Below are positions 33,449 through 42,542 of a DNA stretch of 64,000 nt, piece by piece; position 1 is the stretch's first letter; every line of letters starts with the position of its first letter. The notes under the pieces were generated by a model. It was not told the origin of the DNA, did no database searches, and worked only from the letters and a program-made list of their open reading frames with translations. The DNA comes from CBDFGT01 sp965247225 (GTDB taxonomy: Bacteria > Pseudomonadota > Alphaproteobacteria > Rhizobiales > Rhizobiaceae). Position numbers and translations under genes: made by a program. The stretch is from NCBI GenBank assembly GCA_965247225.1, contig CBDFGT010000003.1:62001-126000 (forward strand), in the 5' to 3' direction.

Positions 33449-34417
33449 ATGCATTCACGTCGCGAGCAAAAGGTTCCAGACGTTGTCGCAAAGAACCTTG
33501 TTTCAATGCGCAATGATATCCACTATTTTGACGACCTGCAGATGCGGGTACGCAGCGCCAGCGATCTCGCCGGGCAAAAGGTTTATCCGGCACATAATGT
33601 GCGTGGCACATTGCGCAAGGCCTCCGAAAATTACGGTTCAAAGTGCAAGGCCGGCGGCCATGACGCACACCTGTTGTCGAATTTTCCAGATCTTGAGGCG
33701 ACACTTTCCGAAATGTCTGCGCTTGCACGGTATTTCGTCAGGGCAGCAAGTCGAACAGATGTGGGAGAAATCTCACCGGCCTACCGGGCATTGCGTCAGC
33801 TTGCGCCTCTGTACCCAACACCGGGAATGATCTTGGGACTGGCCGATGACGACTTTGGCAAGAGCTCTAAACTCATGGCGAAATACCTGACATCACTAAA
33901 GTCGGACCTGACCGGACTGGTCAAGACTTTACAGGATTTGGAGGTGACCGGCCCGGATCATAACAGTCCTGAAATCGTCTCTCCACAGGACGATTTTGAT
34001 ACTTATACAGAAACGCTTCTCACCGGGGCCGGTGGTGGCTTGTCCTTGACGGAAGCTGCGGAAAAACTGGGCATGTCCCGTCAGGCATTGCACAAGCGGG
34101 TCAAGGAAGGCTCCGTGCTGGGCATGATGCGCGGCAGCAAGATCGCCATTCCATCGGTGCAGTTCGTTCTGCATAAGGGCGTCATCGGCCTGACGCCTGG
34201 CATGCAAGAAGTTGTGCAGGTTTTTGATCTCGCTGAAGCAAGCAGGTGGGATTGTCTGCAATTTTTACTTGATACCGATCCCAATCTCGATATGCTTCCT
34301 GTGGATGCGCTGCAAAAGGGGCATCCGGCAGGTGTGGCCGGTGTCGTGCGTGCCGCCCGGGCCTATCTTGGTATCGGGGAGGGTGAACCGGAAAATGCCA
34401 GGCAGGTCGCTACCTGA
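33449..34417 (+). CDS. Large Xre/ParS-like antitoxin of a RES module
   Basis: A 322-residue protein. The N-terminal two thirds are helical and unrecognised. An HTH follows (LSLTEAAEKLGMSRQALHKR, about residues 197-216), then VLGMMRGSKIAIPSVQFV and a C-terminal MbcA/ParS-like segment (EASRWDCLQFLLDTDPNLD, GVVRAARAYLG). This resembles long antitoxins that accompany RES-domain toxins, and a RES-like gene overlaps its end by 23 bases. AGGA lies eight bases before the ATG. The toxin appears broken, leaving this gene without an active partner. Confidence 0.7.
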   Translation: MHSRREQKVPDVVAKNLVSMRNDIHYFDDLQMRVRSASDLAGQKVYPAHNVRGTLRKASENYGSKCKAGGHDAHLLSNFPDLEATLSEMSALARYFVRAASRTDVGEISPAYRALRQLAPLYPTPGMILGLADDDFGKSSKLMAKYLTSLKSDLTGLVKTLQDLEVTGPDHNSPEIVSPQDDFDTYTETLLTGAGGGLSLTEAAEKLGMSRQALHKRVKEGSVLGMMRGSKIAIPSVQFVLHKGVIGLTPGMQEVVQVFDLAEASRWDCLQFLLDTDPNLDMLPVDALQKGHPAGVAGVVRAARAYLGIGEGEPENARQVAT

Positions 34418-34780
34418 TCACTTTGAAGTGCATGCCCTTCCAAGCGGAACAGAAATGGTCCGGGTTCATGAAAGCGCATATGGGCCGATCTGGTTTGGCC
34501 CGGCCTCAACGCCGATGCACCGGTTCGATTCCACCAATGGCACCTTCAAGATCTTTTATGCCGCAGCAACGCTGAAAGGTGCCATTGCCGAAACCTTGCT
34601 TTCAAATCACGCCACGACAATGATGAACTCTGCTTTGCCCTGTTTGATCGCGTTATGTCTGTCGACCTCACCATCGAAAAAACCGAGCATTTCAAGGACA
34701 ACTGGGCCATGACCCAACGTATCCTGAAATCCTATGGTTCCCTTCTCGATCCCATGCGGTCATTGCCGCCACTTCGCTGA
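34395..34780 (+). pseudogene. Broken RES-domain toxin gene
   Basis: The first 70 or so residues read as the start of a RES domain: LPSGTEMVRVHESAYGPIWF, MHRFDSTNGTFKIFYAAATL and GAIAETLLSNH. After that the frame runs into a short unrelated tail with a stop near 34712, whereas another frame continues coding-like sequence (DELCFALFDRVMSVDLTIEK to SYGSLLDPMRSLPPLR) until a stop at 34778-34780. A frameshift near 34615-34625 thus disrupts the gene, and even the restored product is shorter than RES toxins. It lies immediately after its candidate antitoxin. Confidence 0.65.
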
Positions 34781-34891
34781 CATCTCCCCTTTCCCCGCAG
34801 ACGCATTTTGTCCAGCCCCTGCCCCCATTTGCCGTTACGCCCGAATCCGTGTTAACCCTTGGCCGTTCCTTTCATCCTGCATCTGGTTTTC

Positions 34892-35479
34892 ATGTTTCGG
34901 GTTCCCTTGTATATCGCTGTGATCTTGACCATCGCTTTTGGCGGCGGCATTTACGTGACCCGTGCAGCACTTGATGCCACCGTGGGGTTTGGCGCGATCC
35001 GGCTCGGCGCGTTTGAAGCCTTTCCGCAGGCCCAGACAGGGGATGCCGATCCTTACGCCCGATCACACCGTTCCAAGGCCGGCAAACTGTTGTTTGGCAG
35101 TGCCGAGGGCCTGGCCTTCATTGCCAGGGTTGATGATGAAGGCGACCGTCTCGATCCTGCCTGCACCTATGTGATCTCCGGACTGACCCCGCCTGCCCGT
35201 TTCTGGACGCTGTTTGCCACAGATCTGGATGACCAGCCCTTGAATCCCGGAGAGGATCTGCCTGCCGGGCAGAATTCCTGGTCTGTGCTGCGCGGGGTGG
35301 ACGGATCGTTCCGGGTTTCGGTTTCCCAAAATGCCCAGCCCGGCAACTGGATTGCCCTTGCGGCCAACAGGCCGTTCAAACTGGTCCTGAACCTTCTGGA
35401 CACGCCGACGGCCGGCAGTTCCGGAGTGGTGGATCTGGTCATGCCCGCTGTTACCAAAGCGGGGTGCGGTGATGTTTAA
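34892..35479 (+). CDS. DUF1214-domain membrane-anchored protein
   Basis: A 195-residue protein with one N-terminal helix (about residues 4-22), then a mainly beta periplasmic domain of the DUF1214 type: DPYARSHRSKAGKLLFGSAE, YVISGLTPPARFWTLFATD, SWSVLRGVDGSFRVSVSQNA, PGNWIALAANRPFKLVLNLL. The next gene is a DUF1254 protein, the usual partner, with an eight-base overlap. Such paired domains occur in exported proteins of uncertain function. The ATG chosen begins the predicted helix; no strong ribosome site is seen. Confidence 0.8.
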   Translation: MFRVPLYIAVILTIAFGGGIYVTRAALDATVGFGAIRLGAFEAFPQAQTGDADPYARSHRSKAGKLLFGSAEGLAFIARVDDEGDRLDPACTYVISGLTPPARFWTLFATDLDDQPLNPGEDLPAGQNSWSVLRGVDGSFRVSVSQNAQPGNWIALAANRPFKLVLNLLDTPTAGSSGVVDLVMPAVTKAGCGDV

Positions 35480-36014
35480 ATGGGTTCTGGCCATTGTCAC
35501 CGGGCTTGTGGGAGCGGCTCTCCTGCATGTGATCATCATTTTGACCATGCCGAATTTTACCGGACGCGATGGCTATACCCGTGTGGCCAATGAAGGGGAA
35601 AGCAACGTGTTCACGAAGCTTTCCGGGAAGCCGGATGAAGCCGGGCTTGCCAATGGCGACCCCTTCCTGCGGCTGGCGGTCTGTTCCTTTTCCACTGCGC
35701 AAAAGCCGGTGCGGTTTCAGGCAGAGGGCGATGTGCCGTTCTGGTCCCTGGCGATTTACGACTCTGACAATAACGAGGTTTTCAGCATGACAGACCGCAC
35801 GGCCATTGCCGCCGGTGTGCTGGATGTGATTGTGGCAAATGCCGCACAACTGAATGTGATCCGCAAAACCACGCCCGAAATTGTCTCGCAATCGATTCTG
35901 GTCGATATGCAGGCCCGGGATGGCTATGCCGTGCTGCGCGCGCTGGTGCCGCTGCCGAGCATGGAAGAGACAGCGTCCGATTTTCTCGACAGTGCCGATT
36001 GCAGCGTTTTTTGA
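35472..36014 (+). CDS. DUF1254-domain membrane-anchored protein
   Basis: A 180-residue partner of the DUF1214 protein, with an N-terminal helix (about residues 5-26) and a periplasmic domain: FLRLAVCSFSTAQKPVRFQA, VPFWSLAIYDSDNNEVFSMT, IVSQSILVDMQARDGYAVLR. It ends DFLDSADCSVF. Translation is coupled to the upstream gene by overlap. The molecular role of such small, separate DUF1254/DUF1214 proteins is not established. Confidence 0.78.
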   Translation: MFKWVLAIVTGLVGAALLHVIIILTMPNFTGRDGYTRVANEGESNVFTKLSGKPDEAGLANGDPFLRLAVCSFSTAQKPVRFQAEGDVPFWSLAIYDSDNNEVFSMTDRTAIAAGVLDVIVANAAQLNVIRKTTPEIVSQSILVDMQARDGYAVLRALVPLPSMEETASDFLDSADCSVF

Positions 36015-36038
36015 CAGTCTGCCGGCCGCAACAGGCTT

Positions 36039-36248
36039 TCAGTGCCTGCGCGGGCCACCGGTTCCCGATCCCGGATGGTTATCTTCCGGTGCCTGCTCGC
36101 TGACCAGACAGATGCGCTCCACCCGTTCGTAACGCACACCGGTAAACATGAGGATCTGGGCGTCCAGCCGTTGGGATGGCGGTGATGCAAGGGCCTTGCG
36201 GCGGTCTGTAGCGGGCATGCGGCCCTGTAATGGAATAATGTCTGCCAT
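36039..36248 (-). CDS. Small conserved hypothetical protein
   Basis: A 69-residue protein beginning MADIIPLQGRMPATDRRKAL, with a central QILMFTGVRYERVER strand and a Pro/Gly-rich end. Similar small proteins with this start are common in rhizobia. The ATG at 36248 follows GAGG at a good distance; a longer reading from 36323 is not supported. It is convergent with the DUF1254 gene. Function is unknown. Confidence 0.65.
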   Translation of the reverse strand: MADIIPLQGRMPATDRRKALASPPSQRLDAQILMFTGVRYERVERICLVSEQAPEDNHPGSGTGGPRRH

Positions 36249-36530
36249 GGTCGTCCTCATAGTATGAGTCGGATGAATCTTCATGACACTGTCATCCTGC
36301 CCGTTCTGCGGGCTTTTGTGCATTCAGGACGTGAAACCCTGCTTTCATCTGCACCATTTCTCACGTGCTTGCGATTACACGCGAATCGCAAAGGTTCCTG
36401 TGTTCAAAAAATGTCATACGGGCCTGCACACGAAGTGCGGGAGCACGAAGCATTTTCCTGAATTCCATTCAGCCACAGTTTGGTTAATGGCTTGCTAACA
36501 GTTTTGGATTAATGTGAACCAGCCTGGCAT

Positions 36531-36551
36531 AGAGCGTGTCGTCAATTATGG
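36531..36551. repeat. Solo terminal-repeat-like sequence related to the MITE
   Basis: AGAGCGTGTCGTCAATTATG resembles the terminal repeat of the element at 30088-30448 (shared GCGTGTCGTCA and the following A/T pattern). No matching second end was found nearby, so it may be a remnant. Confidence 0.4.
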
Positions 36552-36565
36552 TTTGTCCTGATCCA

Positions 36566-36602
36566 GTCATTCTCCTGCCCCGCAACAGGGCGGGAGAATG
36601 AC
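36566..36602. repeat. Strong hairpin upstream of the DUF2336 gene
   Basis: Arms of 15 bases, GTCATTCTCCTGCCC and GGGCGGGAGAATGAC, pair with one G-T wobble around a 7-base loop. There is no U-tract on the plus strand. It lies 30 bases before the DUF2336 start and may act in the leader RNA or be a dispersed repeat. The rest of 36249-36631 shows no gene. Confidence 0.5.
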
Positions 36603-36631
36603 GGTCATCTTTGTATCGAGCAGGTGTGTCT

Positions 36632-37681
36632 GTGTCTGAACGTTTTCGTGATCTTGAAAGATTGCCTGCCACGCGCAAGAAAGATGTTGTCCTTATGGCA
36701 ACGATTTCCAGTTACGAATCCCTCCCTCACCCCTCCCGTATGGACATGAAGCAGTTTGCCGAGCTCATGGAACCGCTGTTTCGTGCCTCAAGCGATGATG
36801 CCCGGCGCGAGGCCGCTGCCGTACTGTCACGATGCAAGGTCGTGCCGCAGCCGGTGGCGCTGTTCATTGCCAGCCAGCCGATCCATATCGCCGCCCTGTT
36901 TCTCACCCGTTCCCCGGCCATTGATGACCAGACATTGATGACGATTGCCCGCACACAGGGGGCGGCCCATGCCAGGGCTATTGCGGGACGGGATGATCTT
37001 TCACCGCACGTCATTGATTTTCTGGTTGGCCTGCGCGAGACCACCAAACCCGCACCGAAACCTGCACCGGAGCCCGCCGCCTTGCGGAACCGGGAGGTCG
37101 AGCCGCCTGCCACCCGGCTGCAGCGTCCGGCCCTGCCGGAATTCGACCCCGGTTTTCTTCCCGATGAGATCACCCGGAGCGAGCGGGAAGAGGATCTGCG
37201 CCAGCATCTGCGTTTTCTGGTTTCCCGACTGGAGCCGGTCAGCGCCCGTCCACCGGTTCTGGTCCCTGCAGACCCCATACAGGAAGCCCTGCTGGTGCGC
37301 TTTGCCCGTTTGTGCCAGCCCCGCAACTTCCTGCATGTTCTCTCCCATGCGCTCGATGTCAGCGATGCTCTCGGCGAACGGATTTTGCTGGATCTTTCCG
37401 GCAGCCAGCTGGCGACAACGCTTCTGGCGCTGGGACTGCGCGCCCATGAGATTGAATTTGTGCTCACCCGGTTTTATCCGCACCTGAGCCAGCCGCAGGA
37501 CGAAACCAGTCGCGCCGACCAGCTGATTGCCGGTCTTTCTGTCGACCAGTGCCAGTTGCGCGTCGCTTCGTGGCAGCGGGCGGATTTCTACACCCGCTAT
37601 CCGCAGGTGTCTGATCAGGAAATGCCAGATGTCGCCAATGACGATTCTGCCATGTCTGCGGTGCGAAGCCAGCGCAAATAG
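36632..37681 (+). CDS. DUF2336-domain protein
   Basis: A 349-residue helical-repeat protein of the DUF2336 family. Repeat-like pieces include VLSRCKVVPQPVALFIASQP, AALFLTRSPAIDDQTLMTIA and ARAIAGRDDLSPHVIDFLVG. A Pro-rich linker (PAPKPAPEPA) near residue 145 separates two halves. The GTG at 36632 is preferred because GAGCAGG lies seven bases before it. Family members are found in alphaproteobacteria and are of unknown function. It stands alone, with a strong hairpin upstream. Confidence 0.75.
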   Translation: MSERFRDLERLPATRKKDVVLMATISSYESLPHPSRMDMKQFAELMEPLFRASSDDARREAAAVLSRCKVVPQPVALFIASQPIHIAALFLTRSPAIDDQTLMTIARTQGAAHARAIAGRDDLSPHVIDFLVGLRETTKPAPKPAPEPAALRNREVEPPATRLQRPALPEFDPGFLPDEITRSEREEDLRQHLRFLVSRLEPVSARPPVLVPADPIQEALLVRFARLCQPRNFLHVLSHALDVSDALGERILLDLSGSQLATTLLALGLRAHEIEFVLTRFYPHLSQPQDETSRADQLIAGLSVDQCQLRVASWQRADFYTRYPQVSDQEMPDVANDDSAMSAVRSQRK

Positions 37682-37717
37682 CGCAATCCTGACAGATGAG
37701 GATTGCGTGCCCCGTCC

Positions 37718-38071
37718 CTATGATGACGGCGGCATGTCCGCGACATCGAACAGGTCACGGACCGTTTCACATTCCAGTTCCACCACCCAGAGATCGCTGT
37801 CAAAGCGGATTTCACGCTCCAGAAGGGCGCGGATTTCCTCCGCATCCACCCTGTCCAGCCGCAGCTCGAACAGGCGGTCTGCGCTATCCTCTCCATCCAT
37901 CATCGCCTGCGGTGCAGGCCCGTAGAGGCTTTCCAGACCGTCGCGATGGCGATGGCGGATGAAGATGGCCCCGGCCTGCAACGCGCCCTTCCTTTCCACA
38001 GAGGCAAAGCCTCCGGTATCGAACACACGGCGGATCAGTGCGGAAACAAGGAAACCAGATGTCAGACGCAT
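37718..38071 (-). CDS. DUF1491 family protein
   Basis: A 117-residue protein of the DUF1491 family, starting MRLTSGFLVSALIRRVFDTG, with KGALQAGAIFIRHRHRDG and the ending LWVVELECETVRDLFDVADM. The ATG at 38071 matches the conserved start; a longer reading to 38209 would overlap the next gene. Function is unknown; the family is typical of alphaproteobacteria. Confidence 0.85.
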   Translation of the reverse strand: MRLTSGFLVSALIRRVFDTGGFASVERKGALQAGAIFIRHRHRDGLESLYGPAPQAMMDGEDSADRLFELRLDRVDAEEIRALLEREIRFDSDLWVVELECETVRDLFDVADMPPSS

Positions 38072-38198
38072 GGCTACGGGATATACCCGAATGGACGGCA
38101 GGTCAAAGGCAGGGGCCAAGATTTGAGGGCAAGGGGATGAGAGCATGATGTCTCTGGCCGGAACCCGATTGCCCCGGGCACCCTCACCACCTGTTCGG

Positions 38199-39224
38199 TT
38201 ACAAGGCACCGATATCTTTCAGCTTTTTCAGAACGGCCGCGTTGGGCTCGCCGGTTTCCGGCAGGCGGTAGTGCTTTTGAAAATGCAGGATGGCCTGTCT
38301 GGTCTGTTCGCCTGCAAAACCGTCAATGGTAATGCCGGTATAGGCCATGTTGGCCAGCCCCTTCTGGATGTTCAGCACCATTTCGGGGGATGCCGGCAAG
38401 GCCGCAGCCTCCCCTTTCGCAGACTTGGCCTCTTTCACCCCTGCGGGCTTTTGTGCCCCTGAAACGGGGACGTCAACAGGCTGCGGCGGCACGGTTTGCG
38501 GCGGAAGCTGCGCTTCGGCAGCATTGATGGCAGCGGCGACCGGGTCTATGCCTGTGGAATGGGTTGTGGTTGCATCCATTTGCGGACGCTCCGCGGGGAT
38601 GACCTTGCTGTCTGCATTTTCAGCCAGAAGAGCATCAAGGACGCGCTGCGATGGCTTGCCTGTTTCCGGCAGACGCGCGGATTCTTCAAAAAACAGGATG
38701 GCACTTTCAGTTTTCGGCCCGGTGACGCCGTCGGCAGGACCATCATAGAGCCCGCGGTTGGCCAGTTGCTTCTGGATGGAGCGGATCATCTCCGCATCGG
38801 CCGGGTTCTGGTCAGCAGCAGGCGGGGCCACGACAGCCTGCGGCAGGGCCGGGTGTTGGGCAGACGGTGCCGGTTCCGGCCCGGCAGCAGCATCTTGCAG
38901 CGTCTGGCCGGTGCCGCGTTCTCGCTCGATCCTGAAAGTGGTCACATCCGGTGATGCGGTGTTCTCAGCACCATTGGCAAACCGCGCCTGGAAAGCCTTG
39001 AAATCATCCCTTGTGTTCCAGAACGGGTGCGGATGGTGGCCTGGCTGATACCAGAGTGCATTGGCGGCCACACAGGAAAAAATAATCACAAAGGCCAGCG
39101 TCCCGCCGCTTGTCGAAGGGTTGGCCGCCACCATCCCGCCTGCTGCACCCAGGATGCGCATCAGCACACCAGGCGGGCGACGGACCTGCTTTTTCTCAGG
39201 CGCTTTTCGCTTTCGCGTGGTCAT
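38199..39224 (-). CDS. Membrane-anchored protein with two peptidoglycan-binding domains
   Basis: A 341-residue protein: cytoplasmic basic N-terminus, one helix (about residues 38-56), a Pro/Ala-rich spacer, and two PG_binding_1 domains. The first shows IRSIQKQLANRGLYDGPADG and SAILFFEESARLPETG, the second VLNIQKGLANMAYTGITIDG and AILHFQKHYRLPETGEP. It should bind cell wall in the periplasm. The ATG at 39224 has GAGGA upstream and overlaps the end of the histidine kinase gene by 29 bases, so both are probably co-transcribed. Confidence 0.82.
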   Translation of the reverse strand: MTTRKRKAPEKKQVRRPPGVLMRILGAAGGMVAANPSTSGGTLAFVIIFSCVAANALWYQPGHHPHPFWNTRDDFKAFQARFANGAENTASPDVTTFRIERERGTGQTLQDAAAGPEPAPSAQHPALPQAVVAPPAADQNPADAEMIRSIQKQLANRGLYDGPADGVTGPKTESAILFFEESARLPETGKPSQRVLDALLAENADSKVIPAERPQMDATTTHSTGIDPVAAAINAAEAQLPPQTVPPQPVDVPVSGAQKPAGVKEAKSAKGEAAALPASPEMVLNIQKGLANMAYTGITIDGFAGEQTRQAILHFQKHYRLPETGEPNAAVLKKLKDIGAL

Positions 39225-40764
39225 GCGATGATTCCTCAAATGTCATTTCCGGGAGGGCCTTCAAGGGGTTGAGGACCGGAGGGAACTCGATCCGGTTTTC
39301 ATGGGCGCCTGCAACCTGGCAGTTTTCTGCTCCCGATCCATCGACCGGAATTGTGACCGAAACAACAGTACCCCTGCCAGGCTCGCTCGCGATATGGAAG
39401 AGGCCGCCATGCAGTGCCACAAGCCCCTTGACCAGCGACAGGCCAAGGCCCGTGCCCTCATAGTGGCGGGCATAGCTGCTTTGCAACTGTACAAACGGCT
39501 TGCCGACCTGGGCCAGCATATCGTCGGCAATACCAATGCCGGTATCGCTGACCGTGATGGTGAGATTGCCCTGTGCCACAGCGGCATCAATGGTCACAGC
39601 CCCGCCCGTATCCGTGAACTTGATGGCATTGCCGACCAGATTGATCAGAATCTGCTGGATGGCGCGCTGATCGGCATTGACATCGCCCAGATCGCGCGTG
39701 GCGCGATTGTTGAGGGCAACACCCTTGTTGCGGGCCTGCCATTCCAGCATTGCCTCGCAGGTGCGCACGGCAGACACAATGTCGAACGGTTCCGGCATCA
39801 GTTCGTAGCGGCCATTCTCGATCTTGCTCATGTCCAGCATGGTGTTGACCACCGACAGGAGATGGGTGCCGGACTGATGGACCAGACCGACATATTCGCG
39901 CTGGCGATCATTGGCCAGGGCACCGAAATATTCACCGCGCAAGATATCGGAAAAGCCCAGAATGGCATTCAGCGGAGTGCGCAGCTCATGGCTGACGGCG
40001 GCCAGAAAACGGGTTTTTGCTTCCGTGGCGCTTCTGGCGGCCAGCTCTTGCGCGGCGGCGAAGGTTTTCAGGGCCTCCCATTCCGATTTGTCCTGTGTAT
40101 GGGCCATAAAGCCTGTCAGAACGCCGTCTGCGTCACGCTCGGCTGTCATGTCAACACCGACATGCACGAACTGCTGTTCGTTACGCGCAACACCGGCGCG
40201 TTCCATACGCAGTTCCAGAGACTGGGTACCGGCACCCAGACGCAGATTGTCGAGCGCCTGAAAAAACTCGATCCGGTCGGCAATATGGATCAGCTCCACA
40301 AAGCCCAGACCATGGGCATCGCGCAGCCAGGGCAACAGGGTCTTCCTGTCGCGGCCGCGCACATCGGTGACAAAGCCGCGGCTGTCATGACGGGTATAGA
40401 GACCGGGGCATCTGTCGAGAATGGCGGTCTCATCCTTTGCCATTGCCAGCGTTTCGGCACGAAACTGTTCGCCAAGACATGTGGCCAGCGCACGGATGAC
40501 GGCAATGGACGCAACAGAGGCCAAAAGCGTGGAGGCCCCGACAATGGCAACACCGGCAGGCAGCGCCACTGCCGGGCTCAATACCAGGCACATGGCGGCA
40601 GGAACCATGGGCATGGCCAGGGTGCCGGTTGCAAAAATGGTTTTCAGGACAGTGCGCTCCAACGGGTGGGCGGTATGACCCTCCGGGCAACCGGAAAGCC
40701 AGTCTTGTGTCAGGCCTTCTGTAAAACTGGCCATTTTGCTGGTAATGTTACTCAAAACGCGCAC
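39196..40764 (-). CDS. PAS-domain sensor histidine kinase
   Basis: A 522-residue kinase with two membrane helices in the N-terminal part (about residues 43-105), a PAS-like sensor (about 125-255), then HisKA with AAVSHELRTPLNAILGFSDI and HATPase with NLVGNAIKFTDTGGAVTI, DTGIGI and GTGLGLSLVKGL. The architecture resembles the PleC/DivJ/PdhS-like kinases of alphaproteobacteria, which feed cell-cycle phosphorelays, but the partner is unknown. The GTG at 40764 is favoured by GGGGA upstream. No response regulator gene is adjacent. Confidence 0.82.
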   Translation of the reverse strand: MRVLSNITSKMASFTEGLTQDWLSGCPEGHTAHPLERTVLKTIFATGTLAMPMVPAAMCLVLSPAVALPAGVAIVGASTLLASVASIAVIRALATCLGEQFRAETLAMAKDETAILDRCPGLYTRHDSRGFVTDVRGRDRKTLLPWLRDAHGLGFVELIHIADRIEFFQALDNLRLGAGTQSLELRMERAGVARNEQQFVHVGVDMTAERDADGVLTGFMAHTQDKSEWEALKTFAAAQELAARSATEAKTRFLAAVSHELRTPLNAILGFSDILRGEYFGALANDRQREYVGLVHQSGTHLLSVVNTMLDMSKIENGRYELMPEPFDIVSAVRTCEAMLEWQARNKGVALNNRATRDLGDVNADQRAIQQILINLVGNAIKFTDTGGAVTIDAAVAQGNLTITVSDTGIGIADDMLAQVGKPFVQLQSSYARHYEGTGLGLSLVKGLVALHGGLFHIASEPGRGTVVSVTIPVDGSGAENCQVAGAHENRIEFPPVLNPLKALPEMTFEESSHDHAKAKSA

Positions 40765-41244
40765 ATTAATCCCCGTCCAGGATGTTCTTGTTGTTGAGCC
40801 TGAATTTCGCACCTGCGACTTAAGGAAAGTATAAAATCCGGCTCTTCCACGCTGTTTCCACGGGCCTAAAAACGGGATTCCGGCCTGTTTGACACAGGAA
40901 TGAATTTTGTGGTTAATGGAGCGTAACCACTGGAAAATATGGATTTTTTGTGGCCTGTTAAGATTCTGTGACACAGTACTGCCCGCAAGGGGCTGGTTTT
41001 GCAGGGTTCATGCGCCGGGATGCTTAACAGCAATGGCTCAAATACTTGTCAAATACAGGTCAAAAGCGGAATAGCGGCATTTTAGACAAAATCGCTTCAA
41101 AACTGCGGGGCTTTTGCAAAGCGATCTTTGCTTGTTGCCTCTAGTCTCCGGCTAACAACAAGCGACCCGGATCTTTTCAAGACGCCGGCTTGCCAACAGA
41201 GCCGGATCAACCGGACGGTGACGCTGAACAGGGTGGAATTGACA
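40765..41244. other. Intergenic region between histidine kinase and DUF5330 genes
   Basis: About 480 bases between divergent genes. I see no open frame with coding character. It must hold the promoters of both genes. A TTGACA-like box occurs near 40889, without an obvious -10 partner. Confidence 0.4.
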
Positions 41245-41706
41245 ATGTGGTTTCTTTTCAAGACAGGGCTGTGGTTCTCCCTGGTGCTGGTCATGCTTCC
41301 GTTCTTTGATACGGAAGCCACAAACAACCTCAAAGGTGCGCCAACGGTTGAAGTTGGTGATGCGGTTTCTGCTGCAACCGGCGTCTATGACTATGTGCGC
41401 AATATGTGCAATGACAGGCCCGAAGTCTGCGCCAAGGGTGGCGAGACGCTTGTGGCCCTGGGAAGCCGGGCCAGGGAAGGTGCGCTGGTTGCCTACAAGA
41501 TGATTGACAGGCAACTGGCCAATACCACACAGGACGGGGCCACGAAAGATGATGTTGCCGGGATCATCACCAACGGCACGTTACCCGCGGAAGCAGATGC
41601 CGTGTCCCGCCTGATCCGGATCGAACAGAACCGTGACGAGAATGTCGTGACCGGAAGCGTGCGCCGCATACCGGTTCCCACCCTTCGGCCGGCACAGATC
41701 CCCTGA
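41245..41706 (+). CDS. DUF5330-domain protein
   Basis: A 153-residue exported or membrane-anchored protein with an N-terminal helix (MWFLFKTGLWFSLVLVMLPF), then ATGVYDYVRNMCNDRPEVCA with two Cys that may pair, and GSRAREGALVAYKMIDRQLA. This matches the DUF5330 family of rhizobia. The ATG at 41245 begins the conserved signal segment; GGTGGA lies upstream. Function is unknown. Confidence 0.72.
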   Translation: MWFLFKTGLWFSLVLVMLPFFDTEATNNLKGAPTVEVGDAVSAATGVYDYVRNMCNDRPEVCAKGGETLVALGSRAREGALVAYKMIDRQLANTTQDGATKDDVAGIITNGTLPAEADAVSRLIRIEQNRDENVVTGSVRRIPVPTLRPAQIP

Positions 41707-41918
41707 ACTCCAGCAGGGCGTGTTGCGATCTTCCAGATTCGATTGCCACGTTCAAGTCTTTGTTTTCAAGCATGTCGTTTTCGCAAAACCGCTGCACAGT
41801 TTTGCGCGACAGGCTTTGGCATTCCCTTTATCTGCCCCGTGGCCTGCATCTGTGCCATTTGATGCGCAAAGCCCGATGGCACCCTGAATACCCTGCCTGT
41901 ACCCTCGCCATCTGGCAA

Positions 41919-41960
41919 ACACCTGCAAGGTCACCATTCCTTGCAGGTGTTCTTTTTTTG
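41919..41960 (+). terminator. Strong intrinsic terminator
   Basis: Stem ACACCTGCAAGG-N8-CCTTGCAGGTGT with 12 perfect pairs, followed by TCTTTTTTT. It lies 213 bases after the DUF5330 stop and before sufE, so it ends either a long 3' UTR or a separate small RNA transcribed from the 41707-41918 gap. Confidence 0.8.
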
Positions 41961-42065
41961 CGGAAGATGTTCTTTTTTGCGGGTTCTTTCCGGCGCAAAT
42001 TCGCCTATATGGAGGACCGCATTGCCCAGACGACGGCCAAATGATGGCCCAAAAGACGGATTGCC

Positions 42066-42488
42066 ATGACATCTCTTGACACGATGATTGAAAATTTCGC
42101 CTATCTGGAGGAATGGGATGATCGCTACCGCTATCTGATTGAACTGGGCAAGGCCCTGCCCGGACTGCCGCCCGAACAGCAGACAGCAGACAACAAGGTG
42201 CAGGGCTGTGCAAGCCAGGTGTGGCTGGTGAGCCATACGGACGGGCAGGGTGCAGAGACGATCCTGACATTTGACGGGGATTCGGATGCCCATATCGTGC
42301 GCGGTCTGGTGGCCGTGGTTCTGGCCATCTATTCCGGCAAGACAGCCCGCGAAATTGCAGCCCTCGATGCCATTGCCGTGTTCGACCGGATCGGTCTGGT
42401 GGAGCACCTGTCGTCACAACGCGCCAACGGCCTGCGCTCGATGATCCGCCGTATCCAGTCAGAAGCGGCAGGCTTTCTGGGGTCATGA
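42066..42488 (+). CDS. sufE: SufE-family cysteine desulfuration protein
   Basis: A 140-residue SufE protein that accepts sulfur from the SufS cysteine desulfurase during Fe-S cluster assembly. The active Cys lies in DNKVQGCASQVWLVSH (near residue 49), and the N-terminal FAYLEEWDDRYRYLIELGKA and the C-terminal LSSQRANGLRSMIRRI are typical. Length is normal. It stands alone here; no suf operon is adjacent. Confidence 0.93.
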   Translation: MTSLDTMIENFAYLEEWDDRYRYLIELGKALPGLPPEQQTADNKVQGCASQVWLVSHTDGQGAETILTFDGDSDAHIVRGLVAVVLAIYSGKTAREIAALDAIAVFDRIGLVEHLSSQRANGLRSMIRRIQSEAAGFLGS

Positions 42489-42542
42489 ATTATACAATCT
42501 TTGGTTGCAATAAAACCGCTTCACACTTTTGCACTACAGGAA

